Part shown: positions 42,531-53,779 of the stretch, piece by piece
Layout: every line of letters begins with the position of its first letter
How positions within the stretch are numbered: the first letter of the stretch is position 1
Assembly: GCA_009746045.1 (NCBI GenBank)
Contig: RPFO01000319.1
Location: 1 to 57,043, forward strand
Reading direction: 5' to 3'
Source of the DNA: Mesostigma viride
Taxonomy: Eukaryota; Streptophyta; Mesostigmatophyceae; Mesostigmatales; Mesostigmataceae
Length of the DNA: 57,043 nucleotides
Made by a program: the position numbers and the translations under genes
The notes under the pieces: model-generated
What the model was told of the DNA's origin: nothing
Database searches by the model: none
The model's input: only the letters and a program-made list of their open reading frames with translations

Positions 42531-44440
42531 TGTCGCGGTCGGGCACCCAGCAAGGGGACCCCCTGGGACCCCTGTACTTTGCCGCCCCCCTCCAGGGTTG
42601 CCTCCAAGCGGTCCATGCTGCCCACCCGGCGGTCGCTATTCAGGCCTACTTGGATGATATCTACCTTCTGGGCCCTGTGCCGGACACCACCGCGGCTCTG
42701 CTGGCACTGCAGACCGCGGTGGCCGACATCAACCTCCAGTTGACCCTGGCCAAGTGCGCGGTGTACTCGCCCCAAGGTGATTGCTCCGGCTTCCCGCCCC
42801 AGCTCTTGGGCCGGGACGAGCGCCTCCCTGGGTTGGATGTCCTCGGCGTTCCGGTTGGCGACCCCGCGTTTGTCATCGATGCTCTGCGGGCCGCCCTCGA
42901 GGCACGCACTGAGGTACTGCCCTTGATTGCGCGCCTTCATGATTCGCAGACCAAGGGTCTGCTTCTGTGGTTTTGCGCTCACCCTCGCGTCGTTCACTGG
43001 CTCCGGGGCGCTCTTCCGGCTCAGGTCCGGCTGGCCGCCGAGGGCCACGACGAACGCATCCAGTCGGCCTTGGCGCAGCTGGTCCCGGGCCCCGACCTCC
43101 CGCCACATGCTACTCGCATTGCCTCCCTGCCTGCACGGATGGGTGGCTGTGGTCTGACTCGTGCCGCCCGGCTGGCCCCAGCAGCATTTTTGGGCTCCGT
43201 CGCTCAGTCGTGGGCGGAAAGCTGCCGGCTCCTGCCCCTTTTGGCAACGGCAGCGCCTGACCTCCTGGACCCCAGCAGCCCTTTGCCCTTCGTCACCGCC
43301 ATCCAGGAGGCCTATGCTGAGATCCAGCAGGCCTGTTCTCCCGTCCGTGCCGCTCAGGCGGTACAGCGCCACCTCCCTCGCGGCACTCCCTCGGTCGCCT
43401 CCGTTCAATCTCCCGCCGCATTCCCTGCTCGCGTCATCGATAAACACCAGAAAACCTACGCGGGTATTCTGCACACGGCTGATTGGATTGCTCTTTTCGC
43501 GGACCTCAACGCCCAGGGACGTGCGTGGCTGTTCTCGCTTTCCATGCGGAGTGTGGGCTCGCCGTACCTTCGTGCTCTTCCCATGGCCCCCCCATTCGCC
43601 TTGGCTCCCAGCCACTACTCGGTGGCGCTCCGGCACCAGCTATTTGCCCCGCAGCCTCTTGTTCCGGCCGGGCGGCCTTGTGGTAGCTGTGGGCAGCCGC
43701 TGGATCCCACGGGGACTCACTACCTTGCCTGCATGGGGGGCCAACAGAATCAGAATCGGTATTTGTATTTGCACACTGTCCTCCTGACGGTGGTGCTCGC
43801 CATGATTCGGTCGGTTTTCCCCCACGCGAACATCCGGTCCGAGGATGCGGATGGCGCTGCCTTCAATTCCCCCAACCACCGGCCTGACATCGTGGTGCTG
43901 GACTTTGAGGGGGGTGGCCGGCATCTGCTTATCGACGTTTCGGTGGCGCGGCCCTTGGCTCTTAGCCACGTGGCTGGGGCCTCCCTCACGGCAGGTTACA
44001 CGGCGGACCGGGCGGAGCGGGCCAAGCTCCTGGCCTACGGCGACGTCGGGCACCATCGTGTGGTGCCCTTTGTCCTGGAGGAGTTTGGGGCCATGGGGCC
44101 CCTGACCTCCGCCTTCTTCAAGGAGTGTTGCCGGCTCCGGGAGGACCGGCTGGACCTGGAGGGCCAGCGGGCCCCATGGTCGGCGCGGACCTGGACGTCA
44201 TATTGGCGTCAGCGCTTGTCGGTGGCGCTGACTCGGGCCATGGCTGACATCATGCTCCGCCGTACGCGGGCTGATTTTGCGGTGCAGCAGGGCTATTAGG
44301 TTCCTCCCGTTAGGAGTTTCCATTGGTCTTATCGTAGTATAGAGATTTGACATGGCTCTGTATATAGGTTTATAGCTGGGCGTTTGCTTTGGTTTGAGAG
44401 ATTTCACTCTGCTGTAAGTAATTATATTATTAATATATAT
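42531..44440 (+). mobile_element. 5'-truncated non-LTR retrotransposon, right copy (R2/Dualen-like endonuclease)
   Basis: Begins inside the RT domain just after the AT-rich junction and ends with a 140-bp 3' UTR and a (ta)n-rich tail. The ATTTTAAT at 44443-44450 also occurs at 41840-41847, so it brackets the whole left-plus-right insertion. The 3' ends of both copies point outward. Confidence 0.88.
42533..44299 (+). CDS. Reverse transcriptase with C-terminal restriction-like endonuclease (partial)
   Basis: Open from SRSGTQQGDPLGP (RT motif B) through AYLDDIYLL (catalytic YxDD), then the thumb region (LTLAKCAVYSPQGD). It ends with a zinc motif CGSCGQPLDPTGTHYLAC (CX2CX11HX3C as written) and the nuclease core NHRPDIVVLDF..HLLIDVSVARP (PD..., D-V, of PD-(D/E)XK type). 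RT followed by CCHC and a restriction-like endonuclease is the layout of R2, NeSL, HERO and the algal RandI/Dualen families. It copies its RNA at a nicked chromosomal target. The N-terminal RT motifs and any upstream domains are missing. No stop interrupts the 589 codons, so the copy is young. Confidence 0.92.
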   Translation, partial: SRSGTQQGDPLGPLYFAAPLQGCLQAVHAAHPAVAIQAYLDDIYLLGPVPDTTAALLALQTAVADINLQLTLAKCAVYSPQGDCSGFPPQLLGRDERLPGLDVLGVPVGDPAFVIDALRAALEARTEVLPLIARLHDSQTKGLLLWFCAHPRVVHWLRGALPAQVRLAAEGHDERIQSALAQLVPGPDLPPHATRIASLPARMGGCGLTRAARLAPAAFLGSVAQSWAESCRLLPLLATAAPDLLDPSSPLPFVTAIQEAYAEIQQACSPVRAAQAVQRHLPRGTPSVASVQSPAAFPARVIDKHQKTYAGILHTADWIALFADLNAQGRAWLFSLSMRSVGSPYLRALPMAPPFALAPSHYSVALRHQLFAPQPLVPAGRPCGSCGQPLDPTGTHYLACMGGQQNQNRYLYLHTVLLTVVLAMIRSVFPHANIRSEDADGAAFNSPNHRPDIVVLDFEGGGRHLLIDVSVARPLALSHVAGASLTAGYTADRAERAKLLAYGDVGHHRVVPFVLEEFGAMGPLTSAFFKECCRLREDRLDLEGQRAPWSARTWTSYWRQRLSVALTRAMADIMLRRTRADFAVQQGY

Positions 44441-44450
44441 ATATTTTAAT

Positions 44451-45978
44451 TCCACTTGGTCCTAAATTTAGGACTTTTACTGGGAAAATGGACACTGCTA
44501 TTCCGAAACAGTCCACGATCGGGAGTGTCGTTGTTGGGCCGGTTGTGGGTCGATCATCTACTGTATTATGCATCATGCATGCTCACGTTGTGCATCATCG
44601 TCCAACGGTGCACGACGGCGGGCATATAGGTGTTGGTGTTTTATTTACCTATCCTCTCTCGGTTAAGTGCAATGGCATAAAGTGACTCACGTCTACTTTC
44701 CGAGGGGGCAACGCCCGCGGACTAGGATTTAACATGGATTCTGGTTCTGGTCGATAAAAGCTACATGTCAATATCCGGATGCAGAACGATGTGATATTTG
44801 TATGAGTATTCTGTTCCCGGAATACGAGTTCTGATTAGTTCAGCCGACCACCGTCCACGACATCCAGTCGTGGATCAGGTGTAGGTCTTTCGCAGCCGGC
44901 AGTCCGCCGGATGTAAAAATCTTGCTGGCACTGAGTCAGGTAGACACCGACCTCGGTCTGGCCGGCAGCGGCTTGGCCAGCCAGGGCGGCATAATATCCT
45001 GACCTGGCCTGGCCCCAAGGACATTCCTAAAAAGATGGGTAAGCATGTGCCATGACCGACCCACAGCTGACATTGCTGGCCGACCTATAGTGGTCCCAGC
45101 CCCGTTTGAACATCGCATTCACTCCCTCTCTCTTGCTTGGACTGCTATGCAGGACAAGAAGAGGTGTCCAGAAGACGATTGTCCAGGCTGGCAGGCTCAC
45201 ACGCCAGCCCCTGTGTGCAACGCCCCCCCCCCCCCCAAGAGGAACTTGGGGCACTTTGCTGAGTAGAGTACTGAGTTAGAGTTTTTTATAGATAGATTAG
45301 CTTAGAGTTAGACTAGTTCGGTTTCGCGGCTTCGCCCACCTCCATGGCATCCAGCATGCAAGGGAATATGTGCTACATGATCTCCCAACGTGAGTCATGT
45401 TATAATTTAATTTAATAAACTTTAATCGGCATGGCCTGGGCGCAGCTCCACGAGCACCGTCGCTGGCGGAGCACTGAACCCCGCCCTGCCCCAGATGGTC
45501 AAGGGCAACCTCTTTTGAGGTCGTCATTCTGACGATTCTGACCTACAGCGCCGAGATTAATTAATTAATTAATTAAACTCGTGCTCCCGTTGGGGAGTCA
45601 CGGAGCACCAGAGTGCTTTTAATCCCTGTGTGTGCACAACAGAAGAAAGGGCAGAGACCCCCTTTCTCCTTCATGCCAGAGGCATGCCACTGCTGCGATC
45701 GGACACGATAAACGATCTGGCAAATGCTGTGGGTGCAATAAGATCCATGTGAGCATATCATAACAAGGAGCGTGGGCAAGTAATCTGATCATAGCCAGGA
45801 CGTAGCATGGCTGTACAAAGGCTAAGCTGAGGCTATATGGCTGGTTGTGTACCGTGCGTTAGCGGGGGCGCACGTGACTAGGTGTGATGGCTAGGCTAGG
45901 CAAACAGTCTTAGTAGGCATGGCTGCCATGGCGGCAGTGACTACCAATGGTTCAAGCCAGGGCTATTCTAGCCCTCAG
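44451..45978. other. No gene recognised
   Basis: Contains short AT tetranucleotide repeats (ttaa/attaatt near 45558) and a stretch at 45585-45700 resembling 5803-5905 in the M8 gene introns. Open frames below 80 codons lack motifs. Confidence 0.4.
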
Positions 45979-46943
45979 TCAGGGAGCGACCATATCTTGT
46001 GGTTGATCATCAGGTCCCCGCCCATCCAGTATGTACACCTTGTTGGGCTTCTGGGGGTCCTGCTTGTGGCGGAGGTATTCAGGCCACAGGTCGCGGCGCT
46101 GCTGCTGCTGCGCGGGGGTCAGGTCGTCGTCCAGCGTCCGGCAGGTGAGGTCGATCGTGCAACCGCTTGCGATGAGAGAGGAACCGCTGCTTGTCCTCAG
46201 GGGAGGGGAAGGTGAGCAGGACTGGTGGGGGAGCCGCCTCGTCCCGTGAGTGGGGGAGGCGGTGGCACCCACGCAGTTCTACCTCACCTATACCACTGGC
46301 CCACGAGGGTAAGGAGCTGGTTCTTGAGCTCGTCGGCAAGGGAGGTTGATGTCTCACCTGGCTTCTGGGGAAACGACGCAGCACCACTCGGCACTCGCGG
46401 CGAGCGCGGTCGGTGGCCTCCCGTTGCTTGGCCTGGCGGTGGTCCTCCAGCTCCTGGAGCTTCGTGGCGATGGCGTCTGTGGTTGAGGCGGTCGCTGAGC
46501 GCAGCAGGTCCGCGTAGGAGAGCGGCGGGACTGCGGGAGGTCGCCAGCATCCTGCCGGGGTGTCTGGGATGCGATGGTGGCCGTCTGCTCCGCTATCTTT
46601 GGCACCTGTGTTGCCAGGGCCTCGGTGTGGGCGGTGATGGCTGCAAGCTTCTTCATGAGCACCGCGCCGCACTTGCCCTCCTGGTTAAGGTGAGAGACAA
46701 GTGCAGCGTGCGTCTCAGATGCCTGCGCCCCGGTGTGCAGCACCGTGTCAAGCTCAGAGGTTCGGGAGCTTGTGGACTAGCTTGCCGTTTCCACATTGGA
46801 GACCCGGGCCTCCACCGTGTTGAGCGTGGTGTGTAGCGATCGCTCGATGTTAGCTGCTCGGCCAGCGGCCAGGTCACATGCTCCTCCAACACTGCGCGGA
46901 GGTCATCCTTGCAGAGGGAGGGAGCCGATACGGCCTGCTGCAC
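45979..46943 (-). pseudogene. LINE ORF1-like protein (coiled coil, RRM-like, C-terminal domain), frame-broken
   Basis: Read along the minus strand with several frame changes: SAPSLCKDDLRAVLEEHVTW; then a heptad-rich coiled coil (ERSLHTTLNTVEARVSNVET; ETHAALVSHLNQEG; AVLMKKLAAITAHTEALATQ); then PLSYADLLRSATASTTDAIA; then an RRM-like piece (PPPVLLTFPSPEDKQRFLSH, RKRL); and TLDDDLTPAQQQQRRDLWPE with KPNKVYILDGR before the stop. This order of coiled coil, RNA-binding fold and 'I.LddDLTp.q...R..L.p' helix is that of L1-type ORF1 proteins, which coat LINE RNA. ORF2 was not found downstream. Confidence 0.7.
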
Positions 46944-47011
46944 GAGGGCTGGGGTGTAGAGCGTTCCGGTGATGTCGCCGAGGCCGATCTAGAATTGGCT
47001 AGTCAAGATAA

Positions 47012-47380
47012 TCAGGCGTTGGTGTACTTCGTCAAAAGCATAGAGCCAAGACATGTCTCCATTGTAGTCGATAGCCGCCCCCTTCTGGGGCATGAAGAGC
47101 TTCCGTTCCTGTTCGAGGAACTGGAGAATCTCGGTGCATTCCTGCGGGGACAATTCTTACCACTCGATGAAGGAGAAGCGGCGAGAGTCGCAGGGGAGGA
47201 AATGGCTCCATTTGCGATTGTGGCAAGGTTTCTTGGGCTCAGGCGAGGCGCTTGGCAATCATGCAGCTTGGCGGGTAAGCCAGGCGGCTGGGCAATGGCG
47301 AGGGCGAGAGGGTTGGGCTGGGCGCTGGGAAGCTGTGCCAGCTCCTTTTGCAGCCCTGGTTTGGCTTTCGGAGTCGTCAT
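47012..47380 (-). other. Open frame upstream of the ORF1 remnant, possibly its N-terminus
   Basis: MTTPKAKPGLQKELAQLPSA begins a Pro/Ala/Ser-rich frame of 122 codons. It is co-oriented with and directly upstream of the ORF1-like pieces, so it may be the disordered N-terminal part. No motif supports it. Confidence 0.25.
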
Positions 47381-47452
47381 AGCTGCTTGTCACGGGCGTA
47401 ACTTTGTCTATATTTCGCATAGCATAGTCACTCGAATGCCCAATGTGCCGAG

Positions 47453-47550
47453 ATGTGGACGCTGACGCAGGAGCTGGAGAAACGACTCGATGGCACCGTC
47501 ACCAAGATGCTGCGCAAGGCACTTATTATCAGCCCCTTTGGTTTGTGCAC
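47453..47550 (+). pseudogene. LINE reverse-transcriptase C-terminal fragment
   Basis: About 30 codons reading MWTLTQELEKRLDGTVTKML and RKALIIS. The pattern 'tWtl...l.krLdg..t+mLR.al' is common just after the RT domain of many LINE ORF2 proteins. Only this piece is present, on the strand opposite to the ORF1 remnant, so it belongs to another insertion. Confidence 0.6.
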
Positions 47551-47554
47551 TAGG

Positions 47555-49020
47555 ACCTAGATAGCTTACACCATCAATTCCATCCCATGTTCCCCTCCCA
47601 CTGAGGACTTTTGCTCACGTGACGCAGTCACGTGTCTAGTATTAATTAATTAATAATTGGTTTGTGCACACATTGACAATGAGGATTTGTAAGCTGATTT
47701 ACGGTATGTTTCCCACATTCTTAGGCACAGGCGCCTGGGCCTAGCTGGGCACCCGGCCCGCACAGATCAGGTAGACACCTCAGACAGACTAGGTGGCACC
47801 AAGCCCGCACAGCTCCCGGGCCCGCTCAGCTCACGTCAGTGGCATGCCCCAGGCTGCGCGCGCCGGCCGTGCCGCCCTCCCTGGACTTTCCGCGATGGGC
47901 TAGGCATTGACATGTGCTACCCTCGACGGGGCGGGCTCACGCCCGGGTAACCTATTGGTTTGTCTGTAATATGGCGGCAGATGACGCGAATAGATAGGTG
48001 GCATACAGTAATGACGGACACCACCTCCCAGTCGGTGGGGCCTCTGCGCGTGTGACCAAGTTTGGCATGCATAGCGATACCGTCGGCCCGTGGTGCCCGC
48101 AGCCCTGTAGCTAGGATCAAACTAGATATGGCTACATCCATCCACCCCATCCCATATTAATTTCCCTGAGGACTTGTGCCCACGTGACACAGTTACGTGT
48201 AAATGAATTGATTGATTAATTAATTAAGTAATCATTCTCAGTACTGGTCCTACCTACGATCTCAACCTGTCTCAACAAGCAACGTTTAGTCATGATTAGC
48301 AACGCAGTTGTCAAATTTGACCGCACTGCACATATTTCCTATTCTGTTAATGGCACATCTGTTAATGGCTTACAATGACCATTAAAAGCAAGAAGCTGTA
48401 GACTTACAAGCATGATGGGAGAGCTGGGCAGCAGTGTTGGATTGGCAGGCCCGAGCACATGCACATCACGTGCTATTACATAGGCACAAAGCGAGCCCGC
48501 ACACTCAGCCACAAGCCCTCAGCGCTCAAAATTCCCGTAACGATCCAGTTAGGCACAGGCCTGGCAGGATTAGAATCTACACAATAGTGATATCTGGTCT
48601 AACCTGCCTGTCTACTTGCCACGCTAAACTCATGACAATAGCAATCACAACAACAAAATTCTATCAATGTGTCCTCCTGACACGTGCATACACAACCTGG
48701 CTTTGTTTGCACGTTAAAAGTGCCAAAAACCAAGATACAAGCAGGACCCCCTGCATATGTAGCAGGCGCCCCTGCCAAAAATAGCATGTTACAGGATAGC
48801 AAAGGAAAACTGTAAGTAACGACCAAGAAAGCCCTGGTGATTCTACATAAAAGACAGGCCACCGTTGAGCAGCTTGCGGCGGTGACCAATCTCCATATTA
48901 TAGCAGTACAGAAACAGTGCCACGCCGGACGCTGCCTTGCAATCAATCCATACAAGAACAATTATCCATGGCTCCTTTGAAGCTCCCCCCTGGGAGAGCA
49001 CCCGCGCACGGGGCGCCGTG
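47555..49020. other. No gene recognised
   Basis: Two related blocks (about 47570-47660 and 48110-48230) share 'tccatcccat..t..ccctgaggacttg.cacgtgac.cagt.acgtgt' and a ttaattaatt stretch, indicating a dispersed or duplicated repeat. A TGTAA, a known green-algal polyadenylation signal, lies on the minus strand at about 48785, some 235 bp past the stop of the next gene. Confidence 0.45.
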
Positions 49021-49022
49021 GA

Positions 49023-52000
49023 TCAGCGCACGTCCCAAAACGAGATGCCGACGGCCTCCTCGTCCGAAGGGGCATTGGTGGCCTTGCCCTGTTGGGGCGG
49101 GCCACCTGGATAAGTACCCCCCACAGCCCCCCCACCCCCCGCCCCTGGGCCGCCTCCCTCCTGGGCGTCCGCAGGCAGAGACCCTGGCTCCCCGAAACTG
49201 TACGCCCTCATCATCAGCGCCTCGTCATCGCTCGATCCAGCGTCGTCGAGGTCCCTGGGACCCACCTGGACGTCCTCCCTGCCTGCTGGCACGCCCACAT
49301 CGTTTGCACCGGCCGCGAGCTTGTTACGCGCTGCCTGTGCCAGCATGCCATCTGGTGCTGCCGCGCCAGCCCCCACTGCTGTTAAAGCTGTCGTACGTAC
49401 AAGGCGCGCCGCCTGCGGGTTGGACCCTTGCGCACCGTCTGCCGACGCGTCCGCGGCCATGCTGGCGCCCGCACCCAGCCTCGCGGGGTGGTCCGCTCCC
49501 ACCGTGCTCGCTCCGCGGGTCATCCGCCCCGTGCCCACTGGGTGGTCCCCTCCCGAGTTCACCTGCCTCGATGGGGGATCTGCTCGACCGCTGTTGTTCA
49601 GCCTCGCGTGGAGGTTCTCCGGCGCCAGCTTGCTGGGGTGGTCGCGGGACCCGCGACGGCCCTCGTCCTCAGGCGGCCCCTGAGCCTGCGCCGGAACGGT
49701 TGCGGGAGGGACACCTGGCACCGGGAAGGGCGCGGGCGGCTTGTCGGCAAACCCTGGCGCCAGCAAAGAGATTGCCAGTGCCACAGGATCCGCGCTGGCG
49801 GGTGGATTTCCTCCCTGGGACGCCAGGGGGAGGGCATGGAGACCCGCGGCTTGAACGTGCCGCCGCGGCTGTCGTAGGCGGCGTACCCATCGGGTTCGAT
49901 GGCGTAGGCCCCTGGTGGGACGATACTAGTACCCCCTGGATGCTTAGGTCCCTGGGATGCATCCACGTCAGCTCCCTGGGTCGCCGCGGCGGGGCCGGCC
50001 TCCCTGGGGTTTTTATTAGAATGCACGCTGTCTGGATCCTGGGGAGGTCCGGGCCATCCCACAGAGAACGGGACCGATGTGCTGGCGCCACCTGCGAATG
50101 TGTTGGCGGACAGCGGGCTGGCCACGGGGCTGGAGACGCTCGCATTCGAGCTGTAGAAGCCAAGCTCCGCGGCAGCTGCGTTAAAGCCCTGTGGGTCATC
50201 CCCATCGCCGTGCATCAGACCAGCAGAGGTTGGGGGTAAGCCAGACGCTGGGGTGGTGGCCGCAGGGGGTGTCACCGGGGGCTGAGGGATGGTGATGGGC
50301 AGGGAGGATGGGATAGTACCAAATTAATTGTCGATGGCCCAGGGGCGGAATACCCCTGCGGCTTGGTGGTGCTGCTGGTCTGACCCCGCAGCTGGTCCAG
50401 GCTTCCCCCGACCGACCGTGAGCGGACACTTGGCAGCACGCTGTGTGGCGCGATGGTGACCACGGCGTCCGCCGCCGATGCGCCGCTACCAGCTGGCGCG
50501 CCCGACGACGTGGGTTGTAATACTGGCACCGAGCTGTTCCGTTGCATTCCCGCCTGGCTGCTCCGTTGCAAGTTTGGTGGCGCGTTCCGGGAGCCGTCCA
50601 GTGAGCCGTTGTTGTGGGGGTTGCCCAGCAGGCTGCCAGAGGTCCCGTCCGAGTGGGCCGAATCGCGCAGGAAGCAGTCGCCGACTGCTGTCCCCTCGAT
50701 CGCCTGCGCCATAAATAGCTCGCTGGCCCGCGAGAAGTATTCCTGGGCAGCCTCCAGGGTGAGTTTAGGCGACCGCCCCGCCACCCCCAGCGGTGACCCG
50801 GCCACCCTCGGCGCCGACGGCTGCGGCTGCGGCTCGCTCGCCATGGGGGTGGTGGCCTCGGGGGTGCCCAGGGAGCGGGCCATGGGCTCCGACCATCCGG
50901 ACTTGGCCAGGCACTGCCGCCAGTCTACAGGGGACGAGGTTCCTGGGGCACCCCCTGCGCCTGCTGGTCTCGGGGGATGATTCGAACCCCCGCAAAGCGT
51001 CCGCAGGGAGAGAGGTTCTCCGAGGCGCCGTCGCGCCGTTGCCTGACAGGCCGTCCTGATGGTAGGATAATGACGAGGATACCCTGTTCCCCTTCGCAGG
51101 CGCGATGACTGCCGCCGCAGAGGCCCTCCGGCTGCTCCTCGACGAGGAGGTCCCGTCCGAGAGGTCTCCCTGGCCATGGCCCAGGGACATTGCGTGACGC
51201 AACTCGCCCAGGGTCTTCGCGTCCGATGCAGACATCTCCACCTCTGATGCTGGCACTCCCCCCGCTCCCGCCCCTCTCTCGTGCGTGCTCTCGTCCGATG
51301 AAAGATGAGGGTCCATGGTGGACGATGTTCGACAGGCACCCGTGCGGAATGGCAGCGGCACCTTTTTGGCCGAACGTGACCGCCGGTACCTGGGCACGGT
51401 GACAAACGTGAAGGAGGACCCTGAAGGTGCGGGCTTCAAGGTTGATTTGTCCTTGTTGTCCCCCTCCCTGCTCGACTCCTCCTTTCTCCCGCGCCCTGTT
51501 TCCCTGTCCTTGTCCTTGCCTTGGCTCGAACCTTCCTTCTCCTGAAGGCGGCCTACATCTTCGCTCACGCCGCGGGACAAGCGCCCGTCCCTGTGCATGG
51601 ACGAGGGCAACGACGCAGCGGAAAACCCGGGAGAGCCGCTCTTCCGGGCGCTGGGCCTCCAGGCCGTCCTCTTGAAGGGGAGCGAGTGGGAGAGCCGTCG
51701 GATGAGTCGCCCGCTGGTCCCGGAGGGTAGTGACATGAACGCGCCACGCTCCAGGGGAGCCGAGCTCATGTCCTCGCGAGGCAGTGCGTGGGCGAGGGGC
51801 ATGGTCGCTAAGGACAGGGAGGACGCGTTCGAGGACGCGTTTGACGCTGACCGCTGCAGCTTGCTCGCCTTGCGTTGCCGGTCGAATTGCATGTCGAGAC
51901 GGCGGAGCGCCAATGCCGTGATCCCCCTCGGAGGCCCCTGCTTGCCCTTGCGGACTGCTCCAGGGGCGACACGTGCGTGGTTGGATGACCCGGCGGGCTT

Positions 52001-53456
52001 GGCCCCCAGGGGGTGGGTCGGGACAGGGACACAGCGCGGGTGGATGAGGATCTCGACTGGTCGGAGGATTCTGACACGTCCATGGAGGGCTTGGGCGGGG
52101 CGAGGCTGGAACCAAGCCTGGGGGGTAGCCCGATCAGCTGCACTCCGCCCGAGTAGCTGTGGACGCGGGCGCCGGGGGTCAGCTGCGAGGACGGCATGGG
52201 CACGGCGGCAATGGAATCCGTAACCGACATGGGCGAAGACCCCTCGCCACTACCGCCCGAGGACGGGAGGGATGACTGGAACAGCGTCGCCGCTAACACG
52301 TTGCCCAACCGGCCGATGGAGGGGCCGACCGTCCCGTAGCTCTCCCCCGCCGAGGACGCGTAGGACGACATGGTTTCCAGCGTCGCGGCGAGGGCAGTGC
52401 TGTCGCAGCTCTGAATGCCGTCGTACACGTCCGCGCCGGCCGCGTCCGTGCCGGGCTGCTGCGGGGACTTGTTGCCAGGGGATTTGTTATTCGTGTTAAT
52501 GATATTCGTACTAATGTCACTAGTACTATTGTCATTGCTATTATTGGTGTTGTTCGAGTCCCTTCGCTTCCGCAGCCGCTCGACCAGCGCGCTGATCTTA
52601 AGCCGTTCTCGTTCCCTCGCGGCCGCCAGTGGCTCGCGCTTCTGTGCCATGTCAGTCCCATTTCCTCCCCCCTTGCCCTCCCTGTTGATGTCATCGTCCA
52701 GGAGCCACCGCAACGACAGGCTCCGCCGGTCGCCCCACTGGCTGGCATGGCCCTGCCGCTCACTCGCGCCAAGGAGCACGCCGACCCGGTCCGAGGATTG
52801 GCTAAAAAAATCCTCCTCCGCACCCTCGCCCCCTTCCTGGCTGCCATTCGTCCAGCTGCCCAAGCTCCGCCGCCGCTGGTGGTGGCCCCTCGAGCTGCCC
52901 TCCTCACCCCCCAGGTCCCAGCGGCGCTCCAGGGACCCCTGCCAGTCCAAGCTGGCGTCGAGACCTGGGCTGGACCAGCGCCGAGGATGGATGCCACTGC
53001 TGCGCGCCGCGCTGCCCAGACGGCTGAGCGCCGGGTCGCTGCCGCCGTGACTTGAGACGCTGCCCCCCAGGCCCCGCTGGCGTCCAGAGGGGAGGGTGAC
53101 CCTTGTCTTGCGCCGGAACGGGAGTCACCTCGAAGCGACCCGCTCTCTGCTTGGTTGAGCGTCGGGTCGCCTCTGCTGTGCCTTGAGGAGGACTGTCGGG
53201 AAGTCGCGCTGTCCCTTGAAGAGGACCGTCGGGAAGCCCTGCTGTCCTTCCTGGCAATCGCCACGGGCCCACACCCTGCAGGGTCAACCCCCTCGGCTTC
53301 CTTATCATCGCTAGGGGTACGTCTGGGGGGACCCTGTGGCCCTCTCGCCGTCGATGGCCAGGTGACGGCCGAGGAGGCGCCGCTTGCTGGTCGTCGACGC
53401 ATGGCCGGAGATGTCGGCCTTGACGAGGCTGTCATGGAGGGAGGACATCTGTCTGG
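49023..53456 (-). CDS. Long Ser/Gly/Pro-rich protein of unknown function, frame-broken exon
   Basis: Minus-strand coding is suggested by low-complexity but protein-like frames that hand over to one another. From 53456 (CGACCAG acceptor) the first pieces are SSLHDSLVKADISGHASTTS or a Ser-rich alternative frame. Then come DWQGSLERRWDLGGEEGSS, ERERLKISALVERLRKRRDS, LRRLDMQFDRQRKASKLQRS, LTLEAAQEYFSRASELFMAQ, GFNAAAAELGFYSSNAS, and finally DEEAVGISFWDVR before TGA at 49025-49023. Frame changes occur at about 53063, 51923, 50972, 50951, 50321 and 49826, nearly all at runs of 5-6 G/C, each explained by one missing base. Family not recognised; Ser/Asn/Gly tracts suggest a disordered regulatory protein. 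Upstream exons are expected beyond 53.46 kb. Confidence 0.5.
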
Positions 53457-53469
53457 TCGAGTGTCGCAG

Positions 53470-53580
53470 GTAGTAGCGCCCGGCTGCGTGGTTTCACGGG
53501 GGGGGGGGTATTTGGGGTGGGGGGGAGGGGGTATTTGGCCGGGGGGGGGGGCAGATAGGGGGGCAGTACAGGTTGAGGAC
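53470..53580. repeat. Poly-G tracts with ggtatttgg units
   Basis: Three runs of 9-11 G interleaved with gtatttgg, in the intron just upstream (gene direction) of the 49.0-53.5 kb exon. Confidence 0.8.
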
Positions 53581-53779
53581 AGGGAAGAGACCGGAGATTC
53601 CTAGAAGCGTACAACATGTTCTTGTGTACTCAAGCCGTACCCGAGAAACAAGTAAAATCTACGGTGGAAAGCCATTGCGAGTTTAGGGTGCAAGCGGTGG
53701 GGCAGCACATGGAGTAGGTCAGCACATTTATTGGGAAGGGGACGAGTGCAGTGCCGAGGACGATGCCGCACGCCAGCCT

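Noticed and set aside
42002-43636. 544-codon minus-strand frame spanning both retrotransposon copies
   Set aside because: Only its C-terminal third is real (left copy); the rest is antisense to the right copy's reverse transcriptase.
48917-50239. 440-codon plus-strand frame
   Set aside because: Antisense shadow of the GC-rich minus-strand exon; Pro/Arg-rich composition follows from the opposite strand's codons.
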